This document shows positions 45,532 to 53,506 of a stretch of 64,000 nt of DNA, in pieces. Numbering within the stretch: the first letter of the stretch is position 1; each line of letters starts with the position of its first letter. The stretch spans positions 39,688-103,687 of the forward strand of contig CALKVK010000024.1 in assembly GCA_937996235.1 (NCBI GenBank), written 5' to 3'. The DNA is from an uncultured bacterium. Lineage in GTDB: Bacteria > Planctomycetota > JAJSAM01 > JAJVHW01. The translations under genes were made by a program, and so were the position numbers. The notes beneath the pieces were generated by a model, which was not told where the DNA came from, did not search any database, and saw only the letters and a program-made list of their open reading frames with translations.

Positions 45532-46518
45532 ATGTCCGCGAAGCACCTCGCCTCCGACGACTGCCGCCGGATCGTCGCAACGATCCGCGGCATCATGCAG
45601 CGGTACGGCATCGCTCTCGACGCCGCGCCGCTGGAGGCGGAACTTGCGGAGGCGGAGTGGCTCGCCAGTTTCGACGGCGACGTCCTCTTCTCTGCCGCCT
45701 GGGATCCGCCGACCCGCGCCAGAACCACCGACGCCGTCTCTCGCGTGCTCCGCCTCAAGCGCATCGCGTGGGCTCTCCACATGGCATCCGATCTGCCGGG
45801 GTTCGAACGGATCGTCGGTCGCCTGCGGGATCTCCGAATCCGGACCGCGGCACCGCAAGGGGATGCGGCAGACGAGGGGAGATTCGGGCAGGCCTGGGAC
45901 ACGCTCTTTGAGGTCGAGGTCGCGGCTCAGCTCATGGGCGAGCCGCTGTCCGTCTCGTTCGAGGAGCCGGACATCGTCGTGCGGTTCTCGTCCAGCGACG
46001 CGCTGCTCGGCTTGGCCTGCAAGCGACCGCGAAGCCTTCAGTCGGTTGCTGGCGCCATTGGAAGCGCAGTCGGTCAGATCGAGCGGTTTCCCGGCCCGGG
46101 TGCCGTCGTCCTGAGTCTCGATCTCCTGCTCCCGGCGCTGCACCGTCGCGTACTCCGGAACTGGATCATCGTCGAACACGACAGGGAAACGGCCGCGGCG
46201 TGCGCTCAGGTCGTCGGCAGCGCCATGACGGACCTGGCCGGCGCAGCCGGCGACGTGTTCCAACGCGCTGCCTCCCGGTCGCCGCGAGACTTGGCTGACG
46301 TCGCGGGCATCCTCGGCGTCGCGAATCTCCTCGTCATCGCGGGGCTCGACGGCGGACAGCGATACGTCAACACCAAGACGGTGGCCACCCTCCTGCCGAT
46401 CGTCGACGGCGCGTACAAGGCGGACGTGCTTGCATTCGTGCGTGAGCGACTGGAACTGGGGCAGGCGGCATTCCGAAGCGACGAGTGGATGGACGAGGTC
46501 GATGTGCCGGCAGCCTGA
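45532..46518 (+). CDS. Putative PD-(D/E)XK-like protein paired with HEPN-like gene
   Basis: 328 aa. A central segment has the spacing of a restriction-endonuclease-fold core: FEVEVAAQL (Glu127/129), EEPDIVVRF (Asp147) and GLACKRP (Lys164). The usual acidic residue two before Lys is replaced by Ala, so the site may be altered or the match fortuitous. The C-terminal third is helical. It starts 6 bases after the HEPN-like gene. Together they look like a two-component defence or toxin module carried in the phage regulatory zone. Confidence 0.55.
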   Translation: MSAKHLASDDCRRIVATIRGIMQRYGIALDAAPLEAELAEAEWLASFDGDVLFSAAWDPPTRARTTDAVSRVLRLKRIAWALHMASDLPGFERIVGRLRDLRIRTAAPQGDAADEGRFGQAWDTLFEVEVAAQLMGEPLSVSFEEPDIVVRFSSSDALLGLACKRPRSLQSVAGAIGSAVGQIERFPGPGAVVLSLDLLLPALHRRVLRNWIIVEHDRETAAACAQVVGSAMTDLAGAAGDVFQRAASRSPRDLADVAGILGVANLLVIAGLDGGQRYVNTKTVATLLPIVDGAYKADVLAFVRERLELGQAAFRSDEWMDEVDVPAA

Positions 46519-46742
46519 TCTACAGCCGACCGAGCTGCCGAAAGCGCGGGCCAACCCTGTCCTCCCCCGTCGCTACCATCTCGCCGCCCGACCGCGATCC
46601 CCTACGCGGCATGGAAGGAAAGCCTCGACGACGTGATGGTCAACGCGAACCCCCGGGTCCGTGAACGTGAGCGCCCTGCGCGGGATCCCCCCGCGGCGGG
46701 CGGTCCGAGCGTCGCAGCGAGGACCGTGCGCGACCGCGGCCG
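46519..46742 (+). other. Intergenic region with inverted repeat
   Basis: 224 bases without a convincing gene. It includes CGCGGGATCCCCCCGCG (46677-46693), a 6-base inverted repeat whose left half resembles the GCGGGAT core of the main array. It probably holds the promoter of the next two genes. Confidence 0.35.
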
Positions 46743-47924
46743 GTGCTTGCAGCCGAGGTCAGTGCCGTGGTCACGCAGTTCACCCCCCGGGTGTTCTTCC
46801 TCTCCGTCTCCAACGATCTTCTGAAGTCCTACTTCGCGCATCGCGGGGAACTGCTCGATGTCCCCTGGGAGCGTTTCACCCTCTCGTCAACCGACCCGGT
46901 CCACGAGGCGTGGCGCGCACTTCCGCCCGCAAGTCGCGACGCGGTCGAGGCCGAGCTCCGCGCGATCGCCGAACTCGGCACGCCGGACGGCCTGCGGCTC
47001 GTCACCGAGGAGGCCCGCGTCCGGGGGATCGCCCTGCCGCCGCCTCCCGTAGGCCGTCGCGGTGGCTGGGACTACGCGCTGCGCGTGTTCCTCGAGCACC
47101 GCGAGATCTTCGAAGTCGCGCGCCGCTTCGACCGCGCCGACCGCCTGAACGGCCGCTACTGGCGCCGGCGGACCGGGCTCCCGCGGGTGGCACCCGACGT
47201 CTCGCCCGGCGCATGCGTGTCGCTGGGTGCCGCGGTCGCCGCGTACTTCCAGCACCGCGACGACCGCGGTCAGCACTGCGCTGTTCGCTGGGACGTGCGC
47301 GGCGGCACGCGGCACTACTTCGTCGCGTACCCGCAGGACGCCGCCGAGGTGGTCGCGGTCTACGACGCGCGCGGCGAACTGGTGCACGACGTCTGCCGGC
47401 GCCCGTTCCTGGTCGTGTTCGTGTGGGACGAGGCGGACGGGACGCTCGAGGTCCACGCGAAGGGCGACCGGCGGCTCCACACCGACCTTCAGCAGGTCTT
47501 CGCGCGCGTCATCCTCGACCAGGATCTCCCGCCCGAGAGCCAGCCGGCACCTCCCTACCGCCTGAACCTGCTCAAGCGCCGCGACTTCGTGTTCCCGATC
47601 GAGGCGGGAGAGGGGATCGCCGACGTGCGCGTGAAGGAGCTGCGCGTCGCACTCCTCGGGGGCGGACGCGTCAACTTCGATGCGGAGCACCTGCGTCGCC
47701 AGCGCAACGTCTACGACCTCTTGGAGCCCGCGATGCGGGGATACGGGCTGCCGCTGTCGAACGTTGACGTCGATCGCGTGCAACTCCAGCTGGCATTCGA
47801 CTTCACGCGCGGCTCACGCGTGCTCCCCGTCGTGATGACGCCCTACCACTGGAGCCTGCGGGACGGCCCCGAGCACGTCGTCGCGAAGCGCCTTCTCACG
47901 CTGGCCGGTCTCGCCTGTGCGTGA
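46743..47924 (+). CDS. Large phage protein of unknown function (pair member A)
   Basis: 393 aa from a GTG (another GTG lies eight codons later). Soluble, mixed fold: TPRVFFLSVSNDLLKSYFAH, DYALRVFLEHREIFEVARRF, RRPFLVVFVWDEADGTLEV, RDFVFPIEAGEGIADVRVK. No family recognised. It overlaps the next gene by eight bases. The pair lies between the putative defence cassette and the replication genes, so it may be early regulatory or another cargo module. Confidence 0.6.
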   Translation: MLAAEVSAVVTQFTPRVFFLSVSNDLLKSYFAHRGELLDVPWERFTLSSTDPVHEAWRALPPASRDAVEAELRAIAELGTPDGLRLVTEEARVRGIALPPPPVGRRGGWDYALRVFLEHREIFEVARRFDRADRLNGRYWRRRTGLPRVAPDVSPGACVSLGAAVAAYFQHRDDRGQHCAVRWDVRGGTRHYFVAYPQDAAEVVAVYDARGELVHDVCRRPFLVVFVWDEADGTLEVHAKGDRRLHTDLQQVFARVILDQDLPPESQPAPPYRLNLLKRRDFVFPIEAGEGIADVRVKELRVALLGGGRVNFDAEHLRRQRNVYDLLEPAMRGYGLPLSNVDVDRVQLQLAFDFTRGSRVLPVVMTPYHWSLRDGPEHVVAKRLLTLAGLACA

Positions 47925-49407
47925 CGTGCTCGCGCCGTTCGAGGACCTGCTCCGCCGCGTCGATCTCGACGAGCCGCTCGTCTCGGCCGACGAGCGGCTG
48001 GCGATGGACGGCGCGGCATGGGATCTCCTCCTCGCGCCGGCGCTCGTGCGCGACGCCGGGTCCGCGAGCGTCGTCCGCTGCGACGACTGCTACGACCGCC
48101 ACGAGGAGGAGGTGCTGTGGCTGCGCGAGGTGCCGGGCGACGCGCCGTTGCCTTTCATCGAGTGCGCCGACGTCGGGCTCGTGCCTGTCGCGCCCGAACG
48201 GCTCCCGCAGTGGGTCGTGGATGTCCACGCGCTTTCCGAGGGGCTCGCCGCGGCGCTCTCGTGCGCAGGGCGCGTCGAGGAGCTCGTGCCGGGGCGGCTC
48301 TGGCTCCTCGGCCGGACCGTCGTCGCGGGGAGACCGCGCGAGGTGTTCCTCGGGCGGCGGCTCGGCGCGGCCGACGGCGGAGCCGTCGTCGGGAGCTGCG
48401 CGCGCCTCCAGCGCGCGGTGAACCCCGTCGTCCTCGTCGCGGGCGACCCGCCGCCCGCCGAGACGTGGAGGGGCGACTCGCCGCCGGTCCTCTCCATCGC
48501 GAGCTTCGTCACGCTCGCCGATGGCAACCTCGTCGCCGACCGCGCGTTCCTCGCCGCGGCCGTCCTCGGCGCGCACGGGGCTGGACCCTCCACGCCGGAG
48601 GCGGCGTCCTTCCCCACGCCGGAGGGGGCAACCTGGGACGAGGTTCGCCTCGTCGTCCGCGAACACGACGTGGAGGTCACCGCGTGCGGCCGGACGGTCC
48701 GCTACGGCTTCGCCGAGGCGGGCTTCGAGGACCGGCGCAAGGGCGGCGTCCCGGACCACGTCTGGCGGCTCCTCCGCCTCCTCGCCCTGCGCGGCGGCGT
48801 CCTGCCGTTCGACGCGCCGGACCTCGCGCGGAGGGACCGCGACAACCTGAAGAACCTCGTCTCCGTCCTCCGGCGACGGCTCCGCGCGCTCCTCCAACTG
48901 CCCGACGACCCGTTCCGGCCGACCCGGCGCTCGCGCCGCTACGAGGCGCGCTTCCTCGTCTCGACCAGCGACACGATCCTCCTCCCCACCCCGCCCGGCA
49001 CCCGCTGGGAGGGCGTCTCGATCGAGGAGGTCGCGCCGGACCGGGTGCGGTTCTCTTTCGAGGCGACCGCACGGACGGTCACCCACGGCGCCGGCGAGGA
49101 CGGCTCCGCTTGGGAGGCCGCCGAACGCGGGGCGGCCGTCTCCCGGGAGTACGACCTGGTGACGCTCGGCCTCGCCGAACGGGACGGCCGCCCGAACGCG
49201 GAGGGCCTCGCGCTCCTGGCCGTGCTCCGGGGCGGCGGGACCGTCACGCGGCCCGCCGACGACCCGGCGCTGCTCTCCCTCGGCGGCCGGCTCTCACGGA
49301 TGGCGCAACTCGCCGACGCCGGTCCGCCGTTCGCGTGGTCCGAGCGCACAGGCCGCTGGACGGCGCGCTTCGACGCATCGAGCGCGCTCGCGGACACCGC
49401 CCGGTAA
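47917..49407 (+). CDS. Large phage protein of unknown function (pair member B)
   Basis: 496 aa, starting within the end of the preceding gene. An N-terminal Cys pair (VVRCDDCYDRHEEEVLWLRE) suggests metal binding. The middle has VVDVHALSEGLAAALSCAG and ELVPGRLWLLGRTVVAGRPRE. A region resembling a winged-helix (VPDHVWRLLRLLALRGGVLPF, RRDRDNLKNLVSVLRRRLRAL) occurs around residues 280-325, and a second similar one (NAEGLALLAVLRGGGTV) towards the end. It may be a DNA-binding regulator. Its stop codon lies inside a 16-base perfect palindrome. Confidence 0.6.
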   Translation: MRDVLAPFEDLLRRVDLDEPLVSADERLAMDGAAWDLLLAPALVRDAGSASVVRCDDCYDRHEEEVLWLREVPGDAPLPFIECADVGLVPVAPERLPQWVVDVHALSEGLAAALSCAGRVEELVPGRLWLLGRTVVAGRPREVFLGRRLGAADGGAVVGSCARLQRAVNPVVLVAGDPPPAETWRGDSPPVLSIASFVTLADGNLVADRAFLAAAVLGAHGAGPSTPEAASFPTPEGATWDEVRLVVREHDVEVTACGRTVRYGFAEAGFEDRRKGGVPDHVWRLLRLLALRGGVLPFDAPDLARRDRDNLKNLVSVLRRRLRALLQLPDDPFRPTRRSRRYEARFLVSTSDTILLPTPPGTRWEGVSIEEVAPDRVRFSFEATARTVTHGAGEDGSAWEAAERGAAVSREYDLVTLGLAERDGRPNAEGLALLAVLRGGGTVTRPADDPALLSLGGRLSRMAQLADAGPPFAWSERTGRWTARFDASSALADTAR

Positions 49408-49417
49408 TCGATTACCG
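49402..49417. promoter_or_regulatory. Perfect 16-base palindrome CGGTAATCGATTACCG
   Basis: The dyad overlaps the stop codon of the upstream gene and is repeated at 49533-49548 with one substitution (CGGTAATCGATCACCG), 131 bases further on and 57 bases before the sigma-like gene at 49605. Paired dyads upstream of a gene suggest operators for a dimeric repressor controlling the replication genes. Confidence 0.6.
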
Positions 49418-49532
49418 AGCACCTCGCGCGCTCCCCGGGATTCTCGCAGTTTCCCGCAGCCGCCCGAACCGCCTCGGGCGGCGCGACTTGCCCCCCTCCG
49501 CCGTGTGTCCCTCGTCCCCGATTCGCGCTCCT

Positions 49533-49548
49533 CGGTAATCGATCACCG
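49533..49548. promoter_or_regulatory. Second copy of operator-like dyad CGGTAATCGATCACCG
   Basis: One mismatch from the perfect palindrome at 49402-49417. The 197-base gap between 49408 and 49604 contains no gene, so it should hold the promoter of the sigma-factor-like gene and the downstream replication cluster. Confidence 0.55.
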
Positions 49549-49604
49549 GACCCCCGTGTGGCCCGGCGCCGATCCCCGGCGCCCCGGCCCGCGGAGGACC
49601 GAGG

Positions 49605-50267
49605 ATGCAGCGCAGCAAGGACTCGCCGCTCGACGCGTACGCCGTCAGGTTGGCGAGGAAGAAGGTGGCCCGTCTCGTGGGGTCGTACGGCCTCACGGGC
49701 GCCGACCGCACGGACCTCGAGCAGGAACTCCTCCTGGAGATCCTCCGGCGCCTCCCCCGCTTCGACCCGGCGCGGGGGAAGTGTGAGAGCTTCGTCGGGC
49801 GCGTCGTGGAACACGCGGCGATCTCGATCGTCGCGCAGCGCAAGGCCGCCTGCCGTGACTGGCGGCGGAACGCCGGCTCGCTGGACGACCTCGTGCGGGA
49901 CGCCGACGGACGGCGCGTGCCCGTGTGGCGGACGCTCGACGCGCAGACCGTCCGCGCGCACCGCGGTGCCGACGACGACGGCGACGCGCGGGCCGACCTG
50001 CGGATCGACCTCGCTGCGGCCGTCGCGACGCTCCCGCCGGACCTGCAGGCGACGTGCGCGCACCTCGCGTGCGGCAGCGTGCGCGGCGGGGTCCGCGCAT
50101 CCGGGATGCCGCGGCGCACGATGCGCGCGCGGGTCGCCCGCATCCGGGCCCGCTTCGAGGCCCTCGGCCTGACGGACTACCTGCCCGACCCGGCGCCCAC
50201 CTGCGCCACGTCGCCGGTATGTCAACAGCAGGGGCGCGCCGCGGCCGCTCCGAGGAGGACCGCGTGA
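49605..50267 (+). CDS. ECF-like sigma-70 family factor
   Basis: 220 aa. Region 2-like: LTGADRTDLEQELLLEILRR, then LPRFDPARGKCESFVGRVVE and HAAISIVAQRKAACRDWRR. Region 4-like helices follow after a linker (AAAVATLPPDLQATCAHLAC, RASGMPRRTMRARVARIRAR). The Cys pairs in the C-terminal half are unusual. It starts with GAGGACC upstream and heads the replication cluster. It probably redirects host polymerase to phage promoters. Confidence 0.72.
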   Translation: MQRSKDSPLDAYAVRLARKKVARLVGSYGLTGADRTDLEQELLLEILRRLPRFDPARGKCESFVGRVVEHAAISIVAQRKAACRDWRRNAGSLDDLVRDADGRRVPVWRTLDAQTVRAHRGADDDGDARADLRIDLAAAVATLPPDLQATCAHLACGSVRGGVRASGMPRRTMRARVARIRARFEALGLTDYLPDPAPTCATSPVCQQQGRAAAAPRRTA

Positions 50268-50602
50268 CGCGCACGACCTACCACTTCACGTTCGCCAAGA
50301 GGGTGCCCCCGGACGCCGTCGAGGACGCGCTCGTCCTGGCGGTGTTCGCTGCCGAGGCGCTACGCGAGGGCAGCGATGAGGACGACACGCTCCACGTCCT
50401 CGATGCGCACCGCCGCACGTGCGTCGTCGATGCGACGACCGACGCCGGCGCGGACACGCTCCGGATCTTCGAGGCCTTCGTGTCCGCGATGTTCGGGCGG
50501 CGCTCGTTCCGCGTCGTGACCGGCGAGGATCTCGCCGAGGCGGCGGGGCGCGCCGACGCGCCCCGCGGCTGCACCTGCGAGTGCGCCGGAGCCGCCCGAT
50601 GA
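50264..50602 (+). CDS. Small phage protein of unknown function
   Basis: 112 aa from a GTG overlapping the sigma-like gene stop. Pattern YHFTFAKRVPPDAVEDALVLA, HRRTCVVDATTDAGADTLRI, FEAFVSAMFGRRSFRVV and Cys-rich end GCTCECAG. It resembles an uncharacterised alpha/beta protein; no name assigned. Strictly coupled to its neighbours. Confidence 0.55.
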   Translation: MTRTTYHFTFAKRVPPDAVEDALVLAVFAAEALREGSDEDDTLHVLDAHRRTCVVDATTDAGADTLRIFEAFVSAMFGRRSFRVVTGEDLAEAAGRADAPRGCTCECAGAAR

Positions 50603-51612
50603 GCGAGCGCCTCGTCACGACCTACTCCATGTGGAGCCTCTTTCGGAACTGCCGGAAGGCCGCCCACTGGCGCTACGTCGCCGAGCTCGTCCCCCTCGAG
50701 CGGGACCGGAACCTCGCCTTCGGCTCGCTGATCCACCAGTGCCTGGAGGTATGGCACCGGACGCGCGACCTCGCGTCGACGCTCGACGTGATCGACGGCG
50801 CCTGCACCGACGGGGCGCGGGACGAGGAGCAGCGCCGGACCTGGCACCTGGCAACCGCCATGATGCGCGGCTACGCGGCGCGCTACCCGAGCGAGGACTT
50901 CGAGGTCGTCGCCCTGGAGAAGACGTTCGAGGGCGAGATCGTGAACCCCGCGACGGGCGCGTCGAGCCGGAGCTTCGTGCTGTCTGGCCGCGTGGACGGC
51001 ATCGTCCGCGTCGGCGACCAGCACTTCCTGCTCGAGCACAAGACGGCCGGCGTCCTCGACTCGGGCTACCTCGAGCGGCTCTGGACCGACTTCCAGATCA
51101 GCCTCTACGCCTGGTACGTCGAGCAGGCCCTCGGGATCCGCATCGCGGGCGTCCTCTACAACATCCTCGTCAAGGCGCGGCTCCAGCAGTCCCTCGGCGA
51201 GAGCGAGGCGGAGTTCGAGGCGCGGCGCGCGGAACTCATCGCGAAGTCGAAGTCCGGGAAGTCGAGCGCGAGGCGCCGGATGCCCGAGAGCGACGACGCG
51301 TTCCAGGCGCGCCTCGCGGCGAAGTACGCCGACGGCTCGATGTTCCACCGCGAGCCGCTCTTCATCTCGCGGGACCGCTTCGAGACGCTCCGCGCCGAGC
51401 TCTGGGAACTGACGCAGGCATTCCTCGACGCCCGCCGGCGCGGCGTCTTCTACGAGAACACCTCGCAGTGCTTCCAGTACGGGCGCCCCTGCCCCTACTT
51501 CGCGCTCTGCCGCTCGGGCGGAAACGAGAACGTCGCCCAGAACCTCTACCAGCGCGTGGCACCCCACGAGGAACTGCGCGACGAGCCCGCTCCCGACCCG
51601 GTGCCCTTCTGA
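50599..51612 (+). CDS. RecB/Cas4-like PD-(D/E)XK nuclease with Cys cluster
   Basis: 337 aa. The catalytic core reads GRVDGIVRVGDQHFLLEHKT, giving Asp and Glu-x-Lys (about residues 134 and 145-147), with an upstream His (GSLIHQCLEVWH). Four Cys in FRNC (about 17) and SQCFQYGRPCPYFALC (about 293-308) fit an iron-sulphur cluster as in Cas4/AddB-type exonucleases. It should process DNA ends for recombination with the ATPase and SSB-like protein encoded next. Confidence 0.82.
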   Translation: MSERLVTTYSMWSLFRNCRKAAHWRYVAELVPLERDRNLAFGSLIHQCLEVWHRTRDLASTLDVIDGACTDGARDEEQRRTWHLATAMMRGYAARYPSEDFEVVALEKTFEGEIVNPATGASSRSFVLSGRVDGIVRVGDQHFLLEHKTAGVLDSGYLERLWTDFQISLYAWYVEQALGIRIAGVLYNILVKARLQQSLGESEAEFEARRAELIAKSKSGKSSARRRMPESDDAFQARLAAKYADGSMFHREPLFISRDRFETLRAELWELTQAFLDARRRGVFYENTSQCFQYGRPCPYFALCRSGGNENVAQNLYQRVAPHEELRDEPAPDPVPF

Positions 51613-51734
51613 TGTGCGCCCACGAGGTCACTGTGCCGGCCGGGCCCGCGGTGCGCCGCTGCCTGAAGTGTGGCGCCGCCGTCGAGGTGCTACCCGAGCC
51701 GTCCGGATGCGAGGGCGACGCCTGCGGCAAGTGA
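51612..51734 (+). CDS. Tiny zinc-ribbon protein
   Basis: 40 aa. MCAHEV, RRCLKCGAAVEVLPEPSGC and EGDACGK give CxxC and C-x-C spacing for one zinc ion. The start overlaps the nuclease stop (TGATG). Such tiny zinc fingers are frequent in phage recombination clusters. Reality is moderately supported. Confidence 0.5.
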   Translation: MCAHEVTVPAGPAVRRCLKCGAAVEVLPEPSGCEGDACGK

Positions 51735-51780
51735 CCCGTCCCTGAACCCAGCAACACCCTTCGAAGGAGAGAGACCGAAC

Positions 51781-52554
51781 ATGCTTCCGACCGCGAAGAC
51801 CCCGCCGCGCCAGGCGCTCGCCGACCTGACCGTGCTCGTCTACGGCCCGACCAAGATCGGGAAGTCCACGTGGTGCAGCCACGCCGAGGGAGCGCTCTTC
51901 CTCGCGACCGAGGCGGGCCTCAACAACCTCGACGTCTTCCAGGCGCCGATCGGCTCCTGGGAACAGCTCCTCGCCGCGTGCGCCGAGATCGCCGAGGGCA
52001 AGCACCCCTTCAAGACGATCGTGCTCGACACGGTCGACAACGCCTTCCGCATGTGCGCGGACTACGTCTGCGCGCGCCACAAGGTGGACCACGAGTCCGA
52101 CCTCGCCTACGGGAAGGGCTACGCGCTCGTGAACAACGAGTTCTACCGCGTGCTGAACAAGCTGGCGCTGCTGCCCTACGGGCTCTTCCTCGTCAGCCAC
52201 TCCCAGGAGCGTGAGTTCGAGACGCGGACCGGGAAGGTCATGCGCATCGTCCCGACGCTGCCGGACAAGGCGCGGCGCACCGTGCTCGGCATGGTGGACA
52301 TGATCCTCTTCTGCGACCTGGAGGCGACGCCGGGCGCCGACGGGAAGGTCTCCGTTCGGCGCGTCATGCGGACCAAGCCCTCGACCGCGTTCGAGGCGGG
52401 CGACCGGACGGGGCGCCTGCCCGAGGTGATCGACCTCGACTACCCGGCGTTCCTCGGGGCCTTCGCCGGCGGAGCCCCGCGTCCTGCCGCGCCCGCCGCC
52501 GGCGCACCCGCCAACCCCACCGCCGGGTCGAAGTCCCGCGCGGCCACCAAGTAG
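51781..52554 (+). CDS. Sak4-like/AAA ATPase of the recombination module
   Basis: 257 aa. Walker A GPTKIGKST (about 22-30), Walker B TIVLDTVD (about 80-87), and a Ser/His sensor region GLFLVSHSQEREF, with VDHESDLAYGKGYALVNNEF. This is the RecA-core, AAA_24/Sak4-type ATPase that anneals or exchanges strands in phages. A Pro/Ala-rich C-terminal tail follows. Shine-Dalgarno AAGGAGAG. Confidence 0.82.
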   Translation: MLPTAKTPPRQALADLTVLVYGPTKIGKSTWCSHAEGALFLATEAGLNNLDVFQAPIGSWEQLLAACAEIAEGKHPFKTIVLDTVDNAFRMCADYVCARHKVDHESDLAYGKGYALVNNEFYRVLNKLALLPYGLFLVSHSQEREFETRTGKVMRIVPTLPDKARRTVLGMVDMILFCDLEATPGADGKVSVRRVMRTKPSTAFEAGDRTGRLPEVIDLDYPAFLGAFAGGAPRPAAPAAGAPANPTAGSKSRAATK

Positions 52555-52568
52555 GAGACCGAGACCCC

Positions 52569-53066
52569 ATGCACGCACACGACCACGACCCCCGCGCCGC
52601 GGGAGCCATCGACCTCACGCAGTTCGACGACGACTTCGCCGAGGCGCCGCTCGACGAGCGGACGCACGACGAGATCCCCGACGGCAAGTACCAGGTGAAC
52701 GTCGAGAAGGTGGAGATCGTCCGGGCGAAGAGCTCGGGGAACCCGATGCTCCGCTGGGAGCTCCGCATCCTGGCCCCGCGCTGCCAGGGCCGCGTGCTCT
52801 TCCGCCACAACGTGCTCGCGACGCGCGAGAACCTGAAGTGGCTGAAGACCGACCTGCACACGTGCGGCCTCGACCTGGAGAAGGTCTCCGACCTCCCTGC
52901 CCGGATGGGCGCCCTCCTCGACGTGAAGCTCGAGGTGACGAAGCGCACGAAGGGCGAGAACTCGAACGTGTACCTGAACCGCCGCATCGTGCTCGACGAC
53001 GGCGGCTCCAACGGCCGCGACCCCGGCTACGACGCCGCGGCCGCCGACGCCCTGATCCCCTTCTAG
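52569..53066 (+). CDS. DUF669 SSB-like protein
   Basis: 165 aa. EIPDGKYQVNVEKVEIVRAKS, GNPMLRWELRILAPRCQGR and ENLKWLKTDLHTCGLDLEKV are landmarks of DUF669, which pairs with Sak4-type ATPases and behaves as an SSB. The C-terminus ends DALIPF, an SSB-type acidic tip (D-x-IPF) used to dock repair and replication enzymes. Confidence 0.82.
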   Translation: MHAHDHDPRAAGAIDLTQFDDDFAEAPLDERTHDEIPDGKYQVNVEKVEIVRAKSSGNPMLRWELRILAPRCQGRVLFRHNVLATRENLKWLKTDLHTCGLDLEKVSDLPARMGALLDVKLEVTKRTKGENSNVYLNRRIVLDDGGSNGRDPGYDAAAADALIPF

Positions 53067-53068
53067 CG

Positions 53069-53506
53069 ATGGAGGGGGTCGTCATCGCGATCGACACCCG
53101 GGAGCAGGAGCCCTACGGCTTCGACCCCTCCCGGGTGGCGACGGTGAGGCGCGCGCTCCCCGCTGGGGACTACTCCCTCGCGGGGCGCGAGACCGACGTG
53201 GCAATCGAGCGAAAGACGCTCGAGGACTTCGTCTCGACGGCGCTCCACGCCCGGGAGCGGTTCGCGCGGGAGCTGCGGCGCCTCGCGTCCTACGACTTCG
53301 CGTGCGTCGTCGTCGAGGCGTCGATGGAGGACGTGCTGCTCCACCGCTACCGCTCGGCGGCGCACCCGCACGCGGTCTTCGGGGCGATGCTCTCGATCCT
53401 GGTGGACCACCGCGTGCCGGTCTTCTTCTGCGGGGACCGCCAGGTCGCCTGCCGCTTCGTCGAGGACCTCCTCGCCCTCTACCACCGGAGGGCCGTCGCA
53501 TCGTGA
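53069..53506 (+). CDS. ERCC4-domain nuclease
   Basis: 145 aa. IDTREQEPYGFDPSRVATVR, LPAGDYSLAGRETDVAIERK and TLEDFVSTALHARERFAREL contain the XPF/Mus81-type motif G-D-Y ... ERKxxxD. It should cut branched or flap DNA during replication or recombination. It starts two bases after the preceding stop. Confidence 0.85.
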   Translation: MEGVVIAIDTREQEPYGFDPSRVATVRRALPAGDYSLAGRETDVAIERKTLEDFVSTALHARERFARELRRLASYDFACVVVEASMEDVLLHRYRSAAHPHAVFGAMLSILVDHRVPVFFCGDRQVACRFVEDLLALYHRRAVAS

